From NCBI GenBank assembly GCA_016779995.1, contig JADHMO010000008.1:1-64000 (forward strand): a stretch of 64,000 nucleotides of DNA. Direction: 5' to 3'. Source of the DNA: Flavobacteriales bacterium (GTDB lineage: Bacteria > Bacteroidota > Bacteroidia > Flavobacteriales > UBA7312). Of the stretch, positions 30,917 to 38,912 are shown in pieces (position 1 is the first letter of the stretch; each line of letters begins with the position of its first letter). The position numbers and the translations under genes are program-made. Below the pieces are notes generated by a model that worked only from the letters and a program-made list of their open reading frames with translations, was not told the DNA's origin and did not search any database.

Positions 30917-32197
30917 TTATTTATACTCTTTCATTGAACTCTTAGTAGAGTTTAATTTTTTAAGTGATTCTTTAATATTCATTTTTTGTTTTTCTTGAGA
31001 ATCTTTAAGTGATTTTATATTTTCTTCACTCATTCTTATTTTCTCATTATTACTGCTTATTTTTTCATTAGCTTTTTTCATCTTTTTTTCAAGGTCTTTC
31101 TTTTCTTGACTTAACTTTTTAGCTTCTTTTTCAATTAATTTTAATTGTTCTTCTAAAGCACCTTCATTATGGTCAACTATTTCGGTTTGTAAAAGCTCAA
31201 TGTTAGAATTGTTCGCTTTGATATCAGCTTCTAAATTGGAAATATTGTTTTCTTCATTAGCGACTAATATTTTATTTTCTTCAATTTCTCCTATGGTTTT
31301 CAGTCCTTCTTTATTTAATGCTTTTAGTCTTTTTCTAGCCTTTTTATCTATATTTTCTGCTGACTTTAAGTTGACTTTTTCAGTTTCATTGCCTTTAAGT
31401 GAGGAATTTAGAATAGCTATTTCGCCTTTTATTTCGGCTATATTTTCTTTGTGTTTTTCAATGGATTTATACAATGATTTATTCTCCTTTTTAATATCTG
31501 AGATACTGGTGTTTATAGATTTTACACTTTTACCAGCTATTTCACCTTCTTTAGCTTTTAGTAGTTCATTATTTTTTGAAATCGCTAGTTCCTTGTTGCT
31601 AATGGCAGATGTTAGTTGCTCTATTTCTTGTTCGGAGTTTTTGATAGTAATATTGCTTTTTACAATGTTATTGTGTTCATTAGCTTCATCTTTCTCAAAA
31701 TCACTAAGTTTTTTCTTTTCGTCTTTAAGTTCTTTTTCTCGTTCTTTCATTAGTATTTCATACTCATTAAAAACGGCTTTTTTTGCGATGGTTTTAACAA
31801 GGTTTTTATAATGAGAAATATCATTTGGTGTTAGTTCTTCAGATACAATTGACTCATTAGTTTTGAAAAAAGCATACATAGTGGCATTGCCATTGGTTTC
31901 AATAATTTTCACTTTTCCTTTAGAAAGTTTTTGATTTTCTTTTAAAATAAAATCTGAAATATGAAATTCATCTTCCACATCTTTTACTGCACTTAGTTTA
32001 GAATTGTATTTTTTAAAAACTTCCTTAGTGGCAGTTTCCACATTATTTTTTGATACCTTATCAAACAGAATTTGAATTGCTGGTACACTACCTTCAGAAA
32101 ATGTATAATCGCTTTGTATTCCCTCGCTAAACTTTTGAGCCGATAGAGAATAACATACAATCATTAGTAGTAAAGTAAGTAAGTTTCGATTTTTCAT
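30917..32197 (-). CDS. Secreted or periplasmic coiled-coil protein, function unknown
   Basis: I do not recognise a family. The 426 residues begin with a signal peptide (MKNRNLLTLLLMIVCYSLSAQ). A small folded region (about 22-130) follows. From about 140 to 420 the protein is Lys/Glu-rich, with heptad-like repeats expected of a long coiled coil. No membrane anchor or sorting domain is visible. Its stop codon abuts that of the convergent icmF. It lies 28 bases behind the SRPBCC-GyrI gene on the same strand. A structural role in the envelope is a guess. Confidence 0.75.
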   Translation of the reverse strand: MKNRNLLTLLLMIVCYSLSAQKFSEGIQSDYTFSEGSVPAIQILFDKVSKNNVETATKEVFKKYNSKLSAVKDVEDEFHISDFILKENQKLSKGKVKIIETNGNATMYAFFKTNESIVSEELTPNDISHYKNLVKTIAKKAVFNEYEILMKEREKELKDEKKKLSDFEKDEANEHNNIVKSNITIKNSEQEIEQLTSAISNKELAISKNNELLKAKEGEIAGKSVKSINTSISDIKKENKSLYKSIEKHKENIAEIKGEIAILNSSLKGNETEKVNLKSAENIDKKARKRLKALNKEGLKTIGEIEENKILVANEENNISNLEADIKANNSNIELLQTEIVDHNEGALEEQLKLIEKEAKKLSQEKKDLEKKMKKANEKISSNNEKIRMSEENIKSLKDSQEKQKMNIKESLKKLNSTKSSMKEYK

Positions 32198-32225
32198 GGT
32201 TTTAGGTTTTGGTTTAGAGTTTAAA

Positions 32226-33233
32226 TCATTCTATTTCGTAGATAACCCGTGTTTGCCATTCATCAGGATTAGGTGTTTGGCTAGGGTTAGTAACATAGAT
32301 TTCATACGGACTACCAGTAGTCGAATAATTATTTTCTTGACAGAAGTCTTTAATTTTTTGATGCGTGTCAAAAATTGTTCGATAGTCTCCAAAATGAGTA
32401 GCCTGTGCTGTTAGTTTAGGTAATGTTTGATAGAAGCTCATTCCATTTCTCAAGGAGTCTTTGATGTTAGTTTTTAGAAAAGCTCCTGCTCTTAAAATAA
32501 TCCAGTCATTATCACCTGGTTTTTGAGGGAATGACAGGTATTGCGCAAAGGGTTGTTCAACAGCGGTTATGTCATTTGTGGATATATAATCAAAGGTTTT
32601 ACTATATATTTCACTTAATGATTGACTAATATTTGAGCTAGAGCAAGTATCGATTATTGCAATGATTTTTTGCGAATCCCATTCTTGTATCTTTACCTCG
32701 CTACTTTTTGATAGAATAGTTTCACAATAATTTTTAAGGTTTTTAAGTCCTTTTTCATGGTCACCTTTCATCATTTTGCTAATGACGGGTCCAAAGATAC
32801 GTGCTAAAAAGGGTAATTCACCACTATTTTTCCAACTTACCTTTACCTTATTGTCAATGGATTCCAAATAAAATGAAGCCATAAAAGGACTATTATTTTC
32901 TATTGTAATTCTGAAATCAATTTGTTTAATGTAGTCATTGTTTGTAATTTCCATTTTGCCGTTGCCAGAATTTTCACTGTCCCAAGTTCTGTATGCACCA
33001 ACACCATAAGTTATGTCAGAGACACTCATTTTTATGGTTGTATCGGTTTCTATCCAAGGATCCCAATTTTCCCAATTTTCAAAATTGTTAATTTGGTCGT
33101 AAACGATATAAGGGCTACTGTCGATGTCAATACTTGTAGACACTTTAAATTTTTCACTAAAGAAAAGATTTGAAATAAGGTAAATAAACATTATTCCTAA
33201 TAAGCTGTACAGAATTATTTTGAGAAACTTCAT
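32226..33233 (-). CDS. Membrane-anchored SRPBCC (polyketide cyclase-like) plus GyrI-like domain protein
   Basis: The protein has 335 residues from the ATG at 33233; an upstream TTG adds three residues. An N-terminal membrane helix (about 3-22) is followed by an SRPBCC domain (about 28-155), recognisable by VYDQINNFENWENWDPW and SWKNSGELPFLARIFG. The remainder (about 160-335) resembles the GyrI-like effector-binding fold. Both folds bind small hydrophobic molecules in other proteins, so a ligand-binding role in the envelope is inferred. TAAATTTG ends six bases before the ATG. Confidence 0.75.
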   Translation of the reverse strand: MKFLKIILYSLLGIMFIYLISNLFFSEKFKVSTSIDIDSSPYIVYDQINNFENWENWDPWIETDTTIKMSVSDITYGVGAYRTWDSENSGNGKMEITNNDYIKQIDFRITIENNSPFMASFYLESIDNKVKVSWKNSGELPFLARIFGPVISKMMKGDHEKGLKNLKNYCETILSKSSEVKIQEWDSQKIIAIIDTCSSSNISQSLSEIYSKTFDYISTNDITAVEQPFAQYLSFPQKPGDNDWIILRAGAFLKTNIKDSLRNGMSFYQTLPKLTAQATHFGDYRTIFDTHQKIKDFCQENNYSTTGSPYEIYVTNPSQTPNPDEWQTRVIYEIE

Positions 33234-33239
33234 TTGTAG

Positions 33240-33247
33240 CAAATTTA
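33240..33247 (-). promoter_or_regulatory. Candidate -7 element TAAATTTG for the SRPBCC-GyrI gene
   Basis: The minus-strand match to TAnnTTTG ends six bases before the ATG at 33233. If real, it implies an almost leaderless message. No clear -33 element was found. Confidence 0.4.
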
Positions 33248-33273
33248 TTGATGGCTAATTTAAGTATAAAAAG

Positions 33274-33465
33274 TTATTTCATATAGCCTCTAAAAACATA
33301 GATTACAAAAGCTATTACTATTACAGATAGAATAAACAATGAGCTTCCTCTATAATGTATTTTATTAAGCTTCAGTTCTTTACGGTATGACCAAATAAGA
33401 TAACATACAAATGAAAAAGCAAAAATGGCGGCAAAAATCCAATGGCCTTGAGTAATATTTTCCAT
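33274..33465 (-). CDS. Small two-helix membrane protein, function unknown
   Basis: A 63-residue protein with two hydrophobic segments (about 8-26 and 42-59) joined by a short basic loop (SYRKELKLNKIHYRG). I cannot assign a family. Its ATG shares one base with the stop codon of the upstream YceI-like gene (TAATG), which supports real translation and coupling. It is probably an inner-membrane protein with both ends on the same side. The gene downstream has its own candidate promoter. Confidence 0.75.
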   Translation of the reverse strand: MENITQGHWIFAAIFAFSFVCYLIWSYRKELKLNKIHYRGSSLFILSVIVIAFVIYVFRGYMK

Positions 33466-34058
33466 TATTTTTCTAATTCAATTTCGAATTCGAGTCTGAT
33501 AATGTCTGAAATAGCTTCATCTCCTAAGTTGTCAAAGAAAGAATTGGAGCCGTACTTTAATCCATATTTAGTTCGGTCAAAACTACATTCGCCAACTGCT
33601 ATTACCTTACCATTGTCTTGATATTTCAGTTCAAGAGGAATATTAACAGGGGCTAGCTTACCTTTGATGTTGAGTTGACCTAGAAGATTAAACTTATTAT
33701 TTCCTAATGGTGTTGACCTTAAGAGTTGGAAAATAGCTTCAGGGTATTTTTCAACATCGAAGAATCTACTGCTTTTCAAATCATCAACCAGCATTGCTTT
33801 GTATTGCTTGGATTCAATATCTTGGTTAGTAATAGACCTCATGTTGATTACGAATTTTGCACCTACTAATCTTCCGTCGCAATTTATCCTAAGTTCACCA
33901 CTTTGAAGTTGAATGTTTCCAAAGTGTTTAGCATTTAACTTTTCTCCATGCCAAACTAAATTACTAGTCTTGATATTGGCTTTGTAGGTATCTACATGAA
34001 TGAAAGTAAATCCACTAAAAATTAATAGGGTACTTATAGCTAAAGCTATTTTTTTCAT
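33465..34058 (-). CDS. YceI-like domain protein, secreted
   Basis: A periplasmic lipocalin-like protein of 197 residues with a signal peptide (about 1-17). The YceI fold is indicated by LVWHGEKLNAKHFGNIQLQSG near the start, DLKSSRFFDVEKYPEAIF in the middle and ECSFDRTKYGLKYGSN near the end. Family members bind isoprenoid chains such as polyprenyl pyrophosphate. Function here is inferred from that only. It is translationally coupled to the small membrane protein downstream. A -7 motif lies 29 bases before the start. Confidence 0.87.
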   Translation of the reverse strand: MKKIALAISTLLIFSGFTFIHVDTYKANIKTSNLVWHGEKLNAKHFGNIQLQSGELRINCDGRLVGAKFVINMRSITNQDIESKQYKAMLVDDLKSSRFFDVEKYPEAIFQLLRSTPLGNNKFNLLGQLNIKGKLAPVNIPLELKYQDNGKVIAVGECSFDRTKYGLKYGSNSFFDNLGDEAISDIIRLEFEIELEK

Positions 34059-34087
34059 TATTGTTCTATATTTTAGAAATGTTCTTA

Positions 34088-34095
34088 CAAAATTA
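34088..34095 (-). promoter_or_regulatory. Candidate -7 element TAATTTTG for the YceI-like gene
   Basis: The minus-strand match to TAnnTTTG ends 29 bases before the ATG at 34058. It is in the 77-base divergent region shared with the MazG-like gene. Confidence 0.4.
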
Positions 34096-34135
34096 ACTTA
34101 TTTTGAATAACGATTTTACGTAATTAAAAAATAAT

Positions 34136-34537
34136 ATGATTGACAAAATTAACAAGGTAAAAAAGTTTCATGAAGTTTTCTTAATCGGTAACGAAGACAC
34201 ACCTAAAGCTATTGTTGATGAATCTACTTTTTTATTGAGACACCGTTTAATGCAGGAGGAAAATGAAGAGTATTTAGAGGCTTGTCAAAATGGCGATATG
34301 GTAGAAATTGCAGACGCCTTAGGTGATATGCTATACATATGGTGTGGTACAGTTTTAAAGCATGGCATGCAAGATGTTATTGGTGAAATTTTTGATGAAA
34401 TTCAAAGAAGTAATATGTCAAAACTTGATGAAAATAATCAGCCAATATTTAGGGAAGATGGTAAAGTTTTGAAGGGAGCAAATTACTTCAAGCCCGATAT
34501 CAAAGGTATTTTGGAAAAGCATGTTAAAAGTTTATAG
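34136..34537 (+). CDS. MazG-like nucleotide pyrophosphohydrolase
   Basis: A cytoplasmic all-alpha NTP pyrophosphatase of 133 residues. The metal-binding acidic motifs are visible: QEENEEYLEA near 39-48 and EIADALGDMLY near 57-67, matching the ExxE-12-28-ExxD pattern. The fold is shared by MazG, dUTPase and phosphoribosyl-ATP pyrophosphohydrolase; the exact nucleotide substrate is unknown. It overlaps the downstream GNAT gene by 17 bases, so the two form an operon. Confidence 0.85.
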   Translation: MIDKINKVKKFHEVFLIGNEDTPKAIVDESTFLLRHRLMQEENEEYLEACQNGDMVEIADALGDMLYIWCGTVLKHGMQDVIGEIFDEIQRSNMSKLDENNQPIFREDGKVLKGANYFKPDIKGILEKHVKSL

Positions 34538-34946
34538 ACTAAATGTTGATGACGATAAGTTTTCTGATGTTCGGCAAGTCAGAAATGAGGTATTTGTTGT
34601 TGAACAAGGAGTTAGCGAGTCTGATGAACACGATGATTTTGAGTCTTCAGCAAGACATTACTTAATAACAAAGAATGATGTCAGTTGTGGGGTTGCTCGA
34701 TGGAGAAACACCGATAAAGGTATAAAGCTTGAACGTTTTGCAGTGCTTGCTAAATTTAGGGGCAGTGGCGTGGGAAAACGTCTTGTTGAAGAAGTATTGA
34801 AAGATGTTTTGCCTATGAAACAAAAGGTTTACCTACATGCTCAGATACAGACCGTAGATTTTTATCAAAAGTTAAGCTTTGAAATAGATGGAGATCTATT
34901 TGAAGAGGCGGGTATTAAGCATTACAAAATGACATTTAAACCTTAA
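34521..34946 (+). CDS. GNAT family N-acetyltransferase
   Basis: An acetyl-CoA-dependent acyltransferase of 141 residues. The acetyl-CoA loop is LERFAVLAKFRGSGVGKRLV (about 70-89), with the (R/Q)xxGxG/A signature as RGSGVG. The C-terminal block IQTVDFYQKLSFEIDGDLF fits the ElaA-like subgroup. The ATG lies 17 bases inside the end of the MazG-like gene. The 3' end overlaps the convergent ilvE by 11 bases. The substrate is not known. Confidence 0.87.
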   Translation: MLKVYRLNVDDDKFSDVRQVRNEVFVVEQGVSESDEHDDFESSARHYLITKNDVSCGVARWRNTDKGIKLERFAVLAKFRGSGVGKRLVEEVLKDVLPMKQKVYLHAQIQTVDFYQKLSFEIDGDLFEEAGIKHYKMTFKP

Positions 34947-35982
34947 ACGTCCAGCCATTAACATCTTCAATCTTGCCGTATTGAATGCCCAGCAATTCAC
35001 TTTTTAGTACGGTAGCGTAAGAGTTTTGGTTTATTTCTTCAATATGTATTACCGTATCGTTAAAAGTAATGGAGTTTATTGGATTTAGGGTTACTGCTGT
35101 GCCAACGCCAAAAGCTTCTTTTAAACGACCGTTGTTATAGTGTTCTATAATTTCAGAAACTGAAATTCTTCTTTCTTCAACCTCAATACCTTTTTGTTTG
35201 GCAATAGTAATGATACTATCTCGAGTAATTCCGCCTAATATGCTTTCACTCAATTCGGGAGTGATGATTTTATCATCTATTCTGAACATGATATTCATAG
35301 TTCCACATTCTTCAATGTATTCATGACTTATGGCATCTGTCCATATAATTTGTGTAAAGCCCTCATTTTGCGCTTTTTTGGTAGGGGCAAAGGAAGCGGC
35401 ATAGTTACCTGCTGCTTTGGCAAAGCCTGTTCCACCGACAACAGAACGGGCGTATTTTTGCTCAATTTTCAGATTTGTTTTTCCAGCATAATAAGTAGAT
35501 GTTGGAGAGGTTATAATCATAAATTTAAACTCACTTGCTGGAGTAGCTCGAATGAATTCGCTTTCGGCAATCATAAATGGGCGAATATATAAAGACATAC
35601 TATCAGAATGAGGTATCCAATCTTTATCAATTTCTAATAATGTAGTTAGGCCTTGCATGAAGATGGCTTCGTCAATTCTAGGCATACACAACCTGTCGGC
35701 AGAATGATTTAGTCTTTTTAAGTTTTCTAGAGGTCTAAATAAAAGGGTTTCTCCTTGTTCGTTTTTATAAGCCTTCATTCCCTCAAAGATAGCTTGACCA
35801 TAATGAAAAACGTGTGTTCCTGGGTTTAAACTTAGTGGTCCATAAGGAAGTATTTCAGGCTTTTGCCATTCATTATTTTTAAAAGATATGCTAAACATAT
35901 GGTCACTAAAACACTTGCCAAACGACAAATTATCGAAGTCTGTTTGCTCTATTTTAGATTGTATTGTTTTAGTAATTTCCAT
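34936..35982 (-). CDS. ilvE: Branched-chain amino acid aminotransferase
   Basis: A fold-type IV PLP enzyme that transaminates leucine, isoleucine and valine with 2-oxoglutarate. The 348 residues match the longer eukaryote-like IlvE class. Visible motifs: FHYGQAIFEGMKAY near the start, RPFMIAE, GTGFAKAAGNYA with the PLP lysine, and EECGTMNIMFRI. The C-terminal GITRDSI phosphate loop is present. It follows the M42 peptidase by 14 bases on the same strand and overlaps the convergent GNAT gene by 11 bases. Confidence 0.95.
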   Translation of the reverse strand: MEITKTIQSKIEQTDFDNLSFGKCFSDHMFSISFKNNEWQKPEILPYGPLSLNPGTHVFHYGQAIFEGMKAYKNEQGETLLFRPLENLKRLNHSADRLCMPRIDEAIFMQGLTTLLEIDKDWIPHSDSMSLYIRPFMIAESEFIRATPASEFKFMIITSPTSTYYAGKTNLKIEQKYARSVVGGTGFAKAAGNYAASFAPTKKAQNEGFTQIIWTDAISHEYIEECGTMNIMFRIDDKIITPELSESILGGITRDSIITIAKQKGIEVEERRISVSEIIEHYNNGRLKEAFGVGTAVTLNPINSITFNDTVIHIEEINQNSYATVLKSELLGIQYGKIEDVNGWTFKV

Positions 35983-35996
35983 AAAGGTTTTAATAT

Positions 35997-37088
35997 TTAT
36001 TTGATGTATCTAAAATCGTGTCCATCTTTTATTTTCAGTAGCGCATGGTAAATCAATTTGATAACATTATCAACATCATCTTTATGTACGCTTTCAACAG
36101 TAGTATGCATATATCTCAATGGTAATGAAATAAGAGCTGAGGCAACACCACCTGTCGAGTAAGCAAAAGCATCTGTATCAGTACCAGTTGCACGTGATGC
36201 TGCTGCTCTTTGGAATGGTATTTTATTTTTATCTGCTGTGTCAATAATTAAATTCAAAAGGTTATTCTGTACTGCAGGACCATAAGTTAAAACAGGTCCT
36301 TTGCCACAAAACAAATCGCCTTGTTTAATTTTGTTAATCATAGGGGTTTGGGTATCATGACATACATCTGTAACAATAGCCACATCCGGTTTAATTCTTT
36401 CCGTAATCATTTGTGCCCCTCTCAAACCAACTTCTTCTTGAACAGAGTTTGTTATGTACAATCCAAAAGGTAATTTCTTTTTATTCTCTTTGAGAAGTCT
36501 TGCTACTTCTGCAATCATAAAGCCACCAACTCTATTGTCTAAGGCTCTTCCTACATAGAATGTGTCGTTTAGCATCATGAACTCGTCTTTGTAAGTAACA
36601 ACACAACCTACATGAACACCAAGTTTCTCAACTTCTTCTTTGGTAGTACAACCACAGTCTAAGAAAATGTTATCCAATTTTGGAGATTTTTCTTCGCTTC
36701 CATGTCTAGTGTGTATTGCTGGCCAACCAAATACTGCATCAACAATACCTTTATCAGTATGAATATTGACTCTTTTAGACGGTGCTATTTGATGGTCACT
36801 GCCGCCATTTCTTCTTAAATAAATGAAGCCATCTTTGGTAATGTAATGTACAAACCAAGATATTTCGTCAGCATGTGCCTCTATTACTACTTTATATTTG
36901 GCTTTTGGGTTAATAACACCAACAACTGTGCCATATGTATCAACAAAATAATCATCTACATAAGGTTTAATATAATTTAGCCATAGCTTTTGACCTTCAC
37001 TTTCGAAGCCTGTTGGCGATGCATTGTTAAGGTATTGCTCTAAAAAAGCGATGGATTTTTTATTGGTAACAGTTTTTTTCTTTGCCAT
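35997..37088 (-). CDS. M42 family metallopeptidase (glutamyl aminopeptidase/endoglucanase M-like)
   Basis: A cytoplasmic dinuclear-metal aminopeptidase, 363 residues. Metal ligands can be placed in VIEAHADEISWFV, ALDNRVGG, EEVGLRGA (catalytic Glu), TDVCHDTQ and the final YMHTTVES. M42 enzymes form large tetrahedral complexes that trim peptides. It begins with a Lys-rich MAKKKTVTNKK tail. It is upstream of ilvE in the same transcript, which would link peptide breakdown and branched-chain amino acid use. A -7 motif lies 22 bases before the ATG. Confidence 0.93.
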   Translation of the reverse strand: MAKKKTVTNKKSIAFLEQYLNNASPTGFESEGQKLWLNYIKPYVDDYFVDTYGTVVGVINPKAKYKVVIEAHADEISWFVHYITKDGFIYLRRNGGSDHQIAPSKRVNIHTDKGIVDAVFGWPAIHTRHGSEEKSPKLDNIFLDCGCTTKEEVEKLGVHVGCVVTYKDEFMMLNDTFYVGRALDNRVGGFMIAEVARLLKENKKKLPFGLYITNSVQEEVGLRGAQMITERIKPDVAIVTDVCHDTQTPMINKIKQGDLFCGKGPVLTYGPAVQNNLLNLIIDTADKNKIPFQRAAASRATGTDTDAFAYSTGGVASALISLPLRYMHTTVESVHKDDVDNVIKLIYHALLKIKDGHDFRYIK

Positions 37089-37110
37089 ATTTTTTGTGAG
37101 ATTGGGTCAG

Positions 37111-37118
37111 CAAAGCTA
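37111..37118 (-). promoter_or_regulatory. Candidate -7 element TAGCTTTG for the M42 peptidase-ilvE operon
   Basis: The minus-strand match to TAnnTTTG lies in the 53-base divergent region shared with the mnmD-like gene and ends 22 bases before the ATG at 37088. Confidence 0.45.
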
Positions 37119-37141
37119 ATAAAATATACTTAATTTGTGTA

Positions 37142-37807
37142 ATGCTAAACTTGAAAATCATAGCGACAAATGACGGAAGTAAAACCCTAAAAATCACTAA
37201 ATGGAATGAACATTATCACTCCACTCATGGTGCAATTAGCGAGGCTCAGCATGTTTACATAAAAAATGGTCTTGATCGTATTAAATCTAAAGAAATATCA
37301 ATCTTTGAAATGGGCTTTGGTACTGGTTTGAATACTTTTATGACATACCTTTACGGCTTAAAAAATCAGCGTACCATAAACTACTATGCTATTGAAAAAG
37401 AACCCTTATCTCTTGAGTTAGTCAATCAGTTGGATTATGTCGATTTATTAGATGCATTTTCTGAAGAACATATCTTTAACAAATTGCATACAAGTTCTTG
37501 GGATATGCTTACTGATATTTCAACTCATTTTCATTTATTCAAAATACACAATACCATTCAGAAATATGAATTTGACACCACTTTTGATTTAATTTTTTAC
37601 GATGCCTTTGGTTTTCGTGTTCAGCCTGAATTGTGGCAAAAAGATATCTTCGAGAAGTTGGTCAAAAGTTTAAAAAGAGGTGGTGTTTTGGTAACATATT
37701 GTGCAAAAGGGGAAGTCAAACGCATTTTGAAATCTTTAGGAATGGAGGTAGAATCTCTAGCAGGACCACCCGGTAAAAAAGAAATGATACGAGCGATTCG
37801 TTTGTAA
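37142..37807 (+). CDS. mnmD: MnmD-like tRNA U34 5-methylaminomethyl-2-thiouridine methyltransferase
   Basis: A SAM-dependent methyltransferase of the MnmC N-terminal family (DUF752) that completes the mnm5s2U34 wobble modification. The 221 residues contain the SAM loop EMGFGTGLN (about 56-64), the STHGAISEAQHVY block near the start, and FDLIFYDAFGFRVQPELW as the catalytic region. The C-terminus PPGKKEMIRA is conserved. No MnmC oxidase domain is fused, so it is the stand-alone MnmD form. It is divergent from the M42 peptidase gene. Confidence 0.9.
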   Translation: MLNLKIIATNDGSKTLKITKWNEHYHSTHGAISEAQHVYIKNGLDRIKSKEISIFEMGFGTGLNTFMTYLYGLKNQRTINYYAIEKEPLSLELVNQLDYVDLLDAFSEEHIFNKLHTSSWDMLTDISTHFHLFKIHNTIQKYEFDTTFDLIFYDAFGFRVQPELWQKDIFEKLVKSLKRGGVLVTYCAKGEVKRILKSLGMEVESLAGPPGKKEMIRAIRL

Positions 37808-37863
37808 AAAGTAGCTAAAAACTCTTTTTTAACAGAAAAAACCATTATTAGCAAATAAATTAA

Positions 37864-37871
37864 TACATTTG
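37864..37871 (+). promoter_or_regulatory. Candidate -7 element TACATTTG for rpsT
   Basis: The sequence matches TAnnTTTG and ends 31 bases before the rpsT ATG. It is one of the clearest cases in the window because a strong promoter is expected here. Confidence 0.5.
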
Positions 37872-37902
37872 CGCTCCTTTTTAACAGATAATATTATACA
37901 AT

Positions 37903-38154
37903 ATGGCTAATCACAAGTCAGCAAAGAAAAGAATAAGACAAACAGCAAAGAGAAATGCTGCTAATAGTTATTATCACAAAACAGCTCGTAATGCTGTAAG
38001 AAAGTTAAGAGCTACTACCGATAAGAAAGAAGCTACAGCTTTATTACCTGCTTTAGAGTCTATGTTAGATAAACTGACTAAAAGAAATATCATTCACAAA
38101 AACAAAGCTGCTAATTTAAAATCTAAGTTAGCTAAGCATGTGAATAGTCTATAA
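37903..38154 (+). CDS. rpsT: 30S ribosomal protein S20
   Basis: A small-subunit assembly protein that binds the 5' domain of 16S rRNA. The 83 residues are almost entirely helical and basic, starting [18 protein letters not shown] and ending with [16 protein letters not shown]-like sequence typical of bS20. It stands alone with its own candidate promoter and a strong terminator directly after it. Start and length are as expected. Confidence 0.97.
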   Translation: MANHKSAKKRIRQTAKRNAANSYYHKTARNAVRKLRATTDKKEATALLPALESMLDKLTKRNIIHKNKAANLKSKLAKHVNSL

Positions 38155-38176
38155 TTGATTTATAGGCTTTATGTCT

Positions 38177-38208
38177 AAAGGCTTCTCGTTTGAGAAGCCT
38201 TTTTTTTT
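38177..38208 (+). terminator. Rho-independent terminator after rpsT
   Basis: AGGCTTCTC (38179-38187) pairs with GAGAAGCCT (38192-38200) around GTTT, followed by a T-run. The T-run merges into the TATTTTTG motif that precedes radC. Confidence 0.93.
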
Positions 38209-38215
38209 ATTTTTG
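38208..38215 (+). promoter_or_regulatory. Candidate -7 element TATTTTTG for radC
   Basis: The match to TAnnTTTG begins in the T-run of the rpsT terminator and ends four bases before the radC ATG. This is the same spacing as upstream of the cysteine synthase-like gene. T-rich sequence makes a chance match more likely here. Confidence 0.35.
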
Positions 38216-38219
38216 TTTT

Positions 38220-38912
38220 ATGAGCCATAAAAAACTAACTATAAAGTCGTGGTCTGAAGACGATAGACCAAGAGAAAAACTCATTTCCAAAGGAGCTAAA
38301 TCATTAAGTAATGCAGAATTAATAGCCATACTTATCGGCTCTGGAAATAACAAACAATCAGCCGTAGATTTATCAAAACATATTTTGTCGCAATGTGGTG
38401 GCAAACTTTCAGTTTTATCAAAGATGACTATCAATGATTTGACACAATTTAAAGGTATTGGACAGGCCAAAGCCATTAGCATTATGGCATCTTCAGAGCT
38501 TGCTAAAAGAAAAAGTTTAGAAGTGCAGTCAGAAATAAAAAAGATTAAATCTAGTCAAGACGCTTATAATTTTATGAAATATCATTTACATGATTTGAAT
38601 CACGAACAATTTTGGATTATGTTATTGAGCCGTTCCAATAGTGTTATACATTTTACTAAAATTAGTCAAGGCGGTCTTAGTGCAACTCTAGTCGACCCCA
38701 AGTTAATATTCAGTATTGCGTTAGAGTGGAAAGCCAGTGGATTGATATTGTTTCATAATCACCCGTCAGGTAATTTACAAGCTAGTGAAAGCGATAAAAA
38801 ATTGACTCAAAAGATAGTTAAATCGGCAGAATTATTAGAAATTAACGTACTCGACCATATAATTGTGGGGCAAAACACTTACTTTAGCTTTGCAGACGAA
38901 CACGAGCTCTAA
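38220..38912 (+). CDS. radC: RadC family JAB-domain protein
   Basis: A protein with an N-terminal helix-hairpin-helix region (about 1-95) and a C-terminal JAB1/MPN-like metallo-domain. The zinc motif is visible as HNHPSGNLQASESD with an upstream Glu. RadC was first linked to DNA repair, but its role is unproven. The ATG at 38220 gives 230 residues; an earlier start at 38190 lies within the rpsT terminator hairpin. The stop is directly followed by the ATG of the deacetylase-like gene, so the three genes to 41107 form an operon. Confidence 0.92.
   Translation: MSHKKLTIKSWSEDDRPREKLISKGAKSLSNAELIAILIGSGNNKQSAVDLSKHILSQCGGKLSVLSKMTINDLTQFKGIGQAKAISIMASSELAKRKSLEVQSEIKKIKSSQDAYNFMKYHLHDLNHEQFWIMLLSRSNSVIHFTKISQGGLSATLVDPKLIFSIALEWKASGLILFHNHPSGNLQASESDKKLTQKIVKSAELLEINVLDHIIVGQNTYFSFADEHEL

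Noticed and set aside
31200-31811. 203-residue open frame on the plus strand
   Set aside because: It lies wholly opposite the coiled-coil gene. Its Ser/Phe/Leu-rich product is what the reverse complement of Lys/Glu-rich codons gives, and it has no domain.
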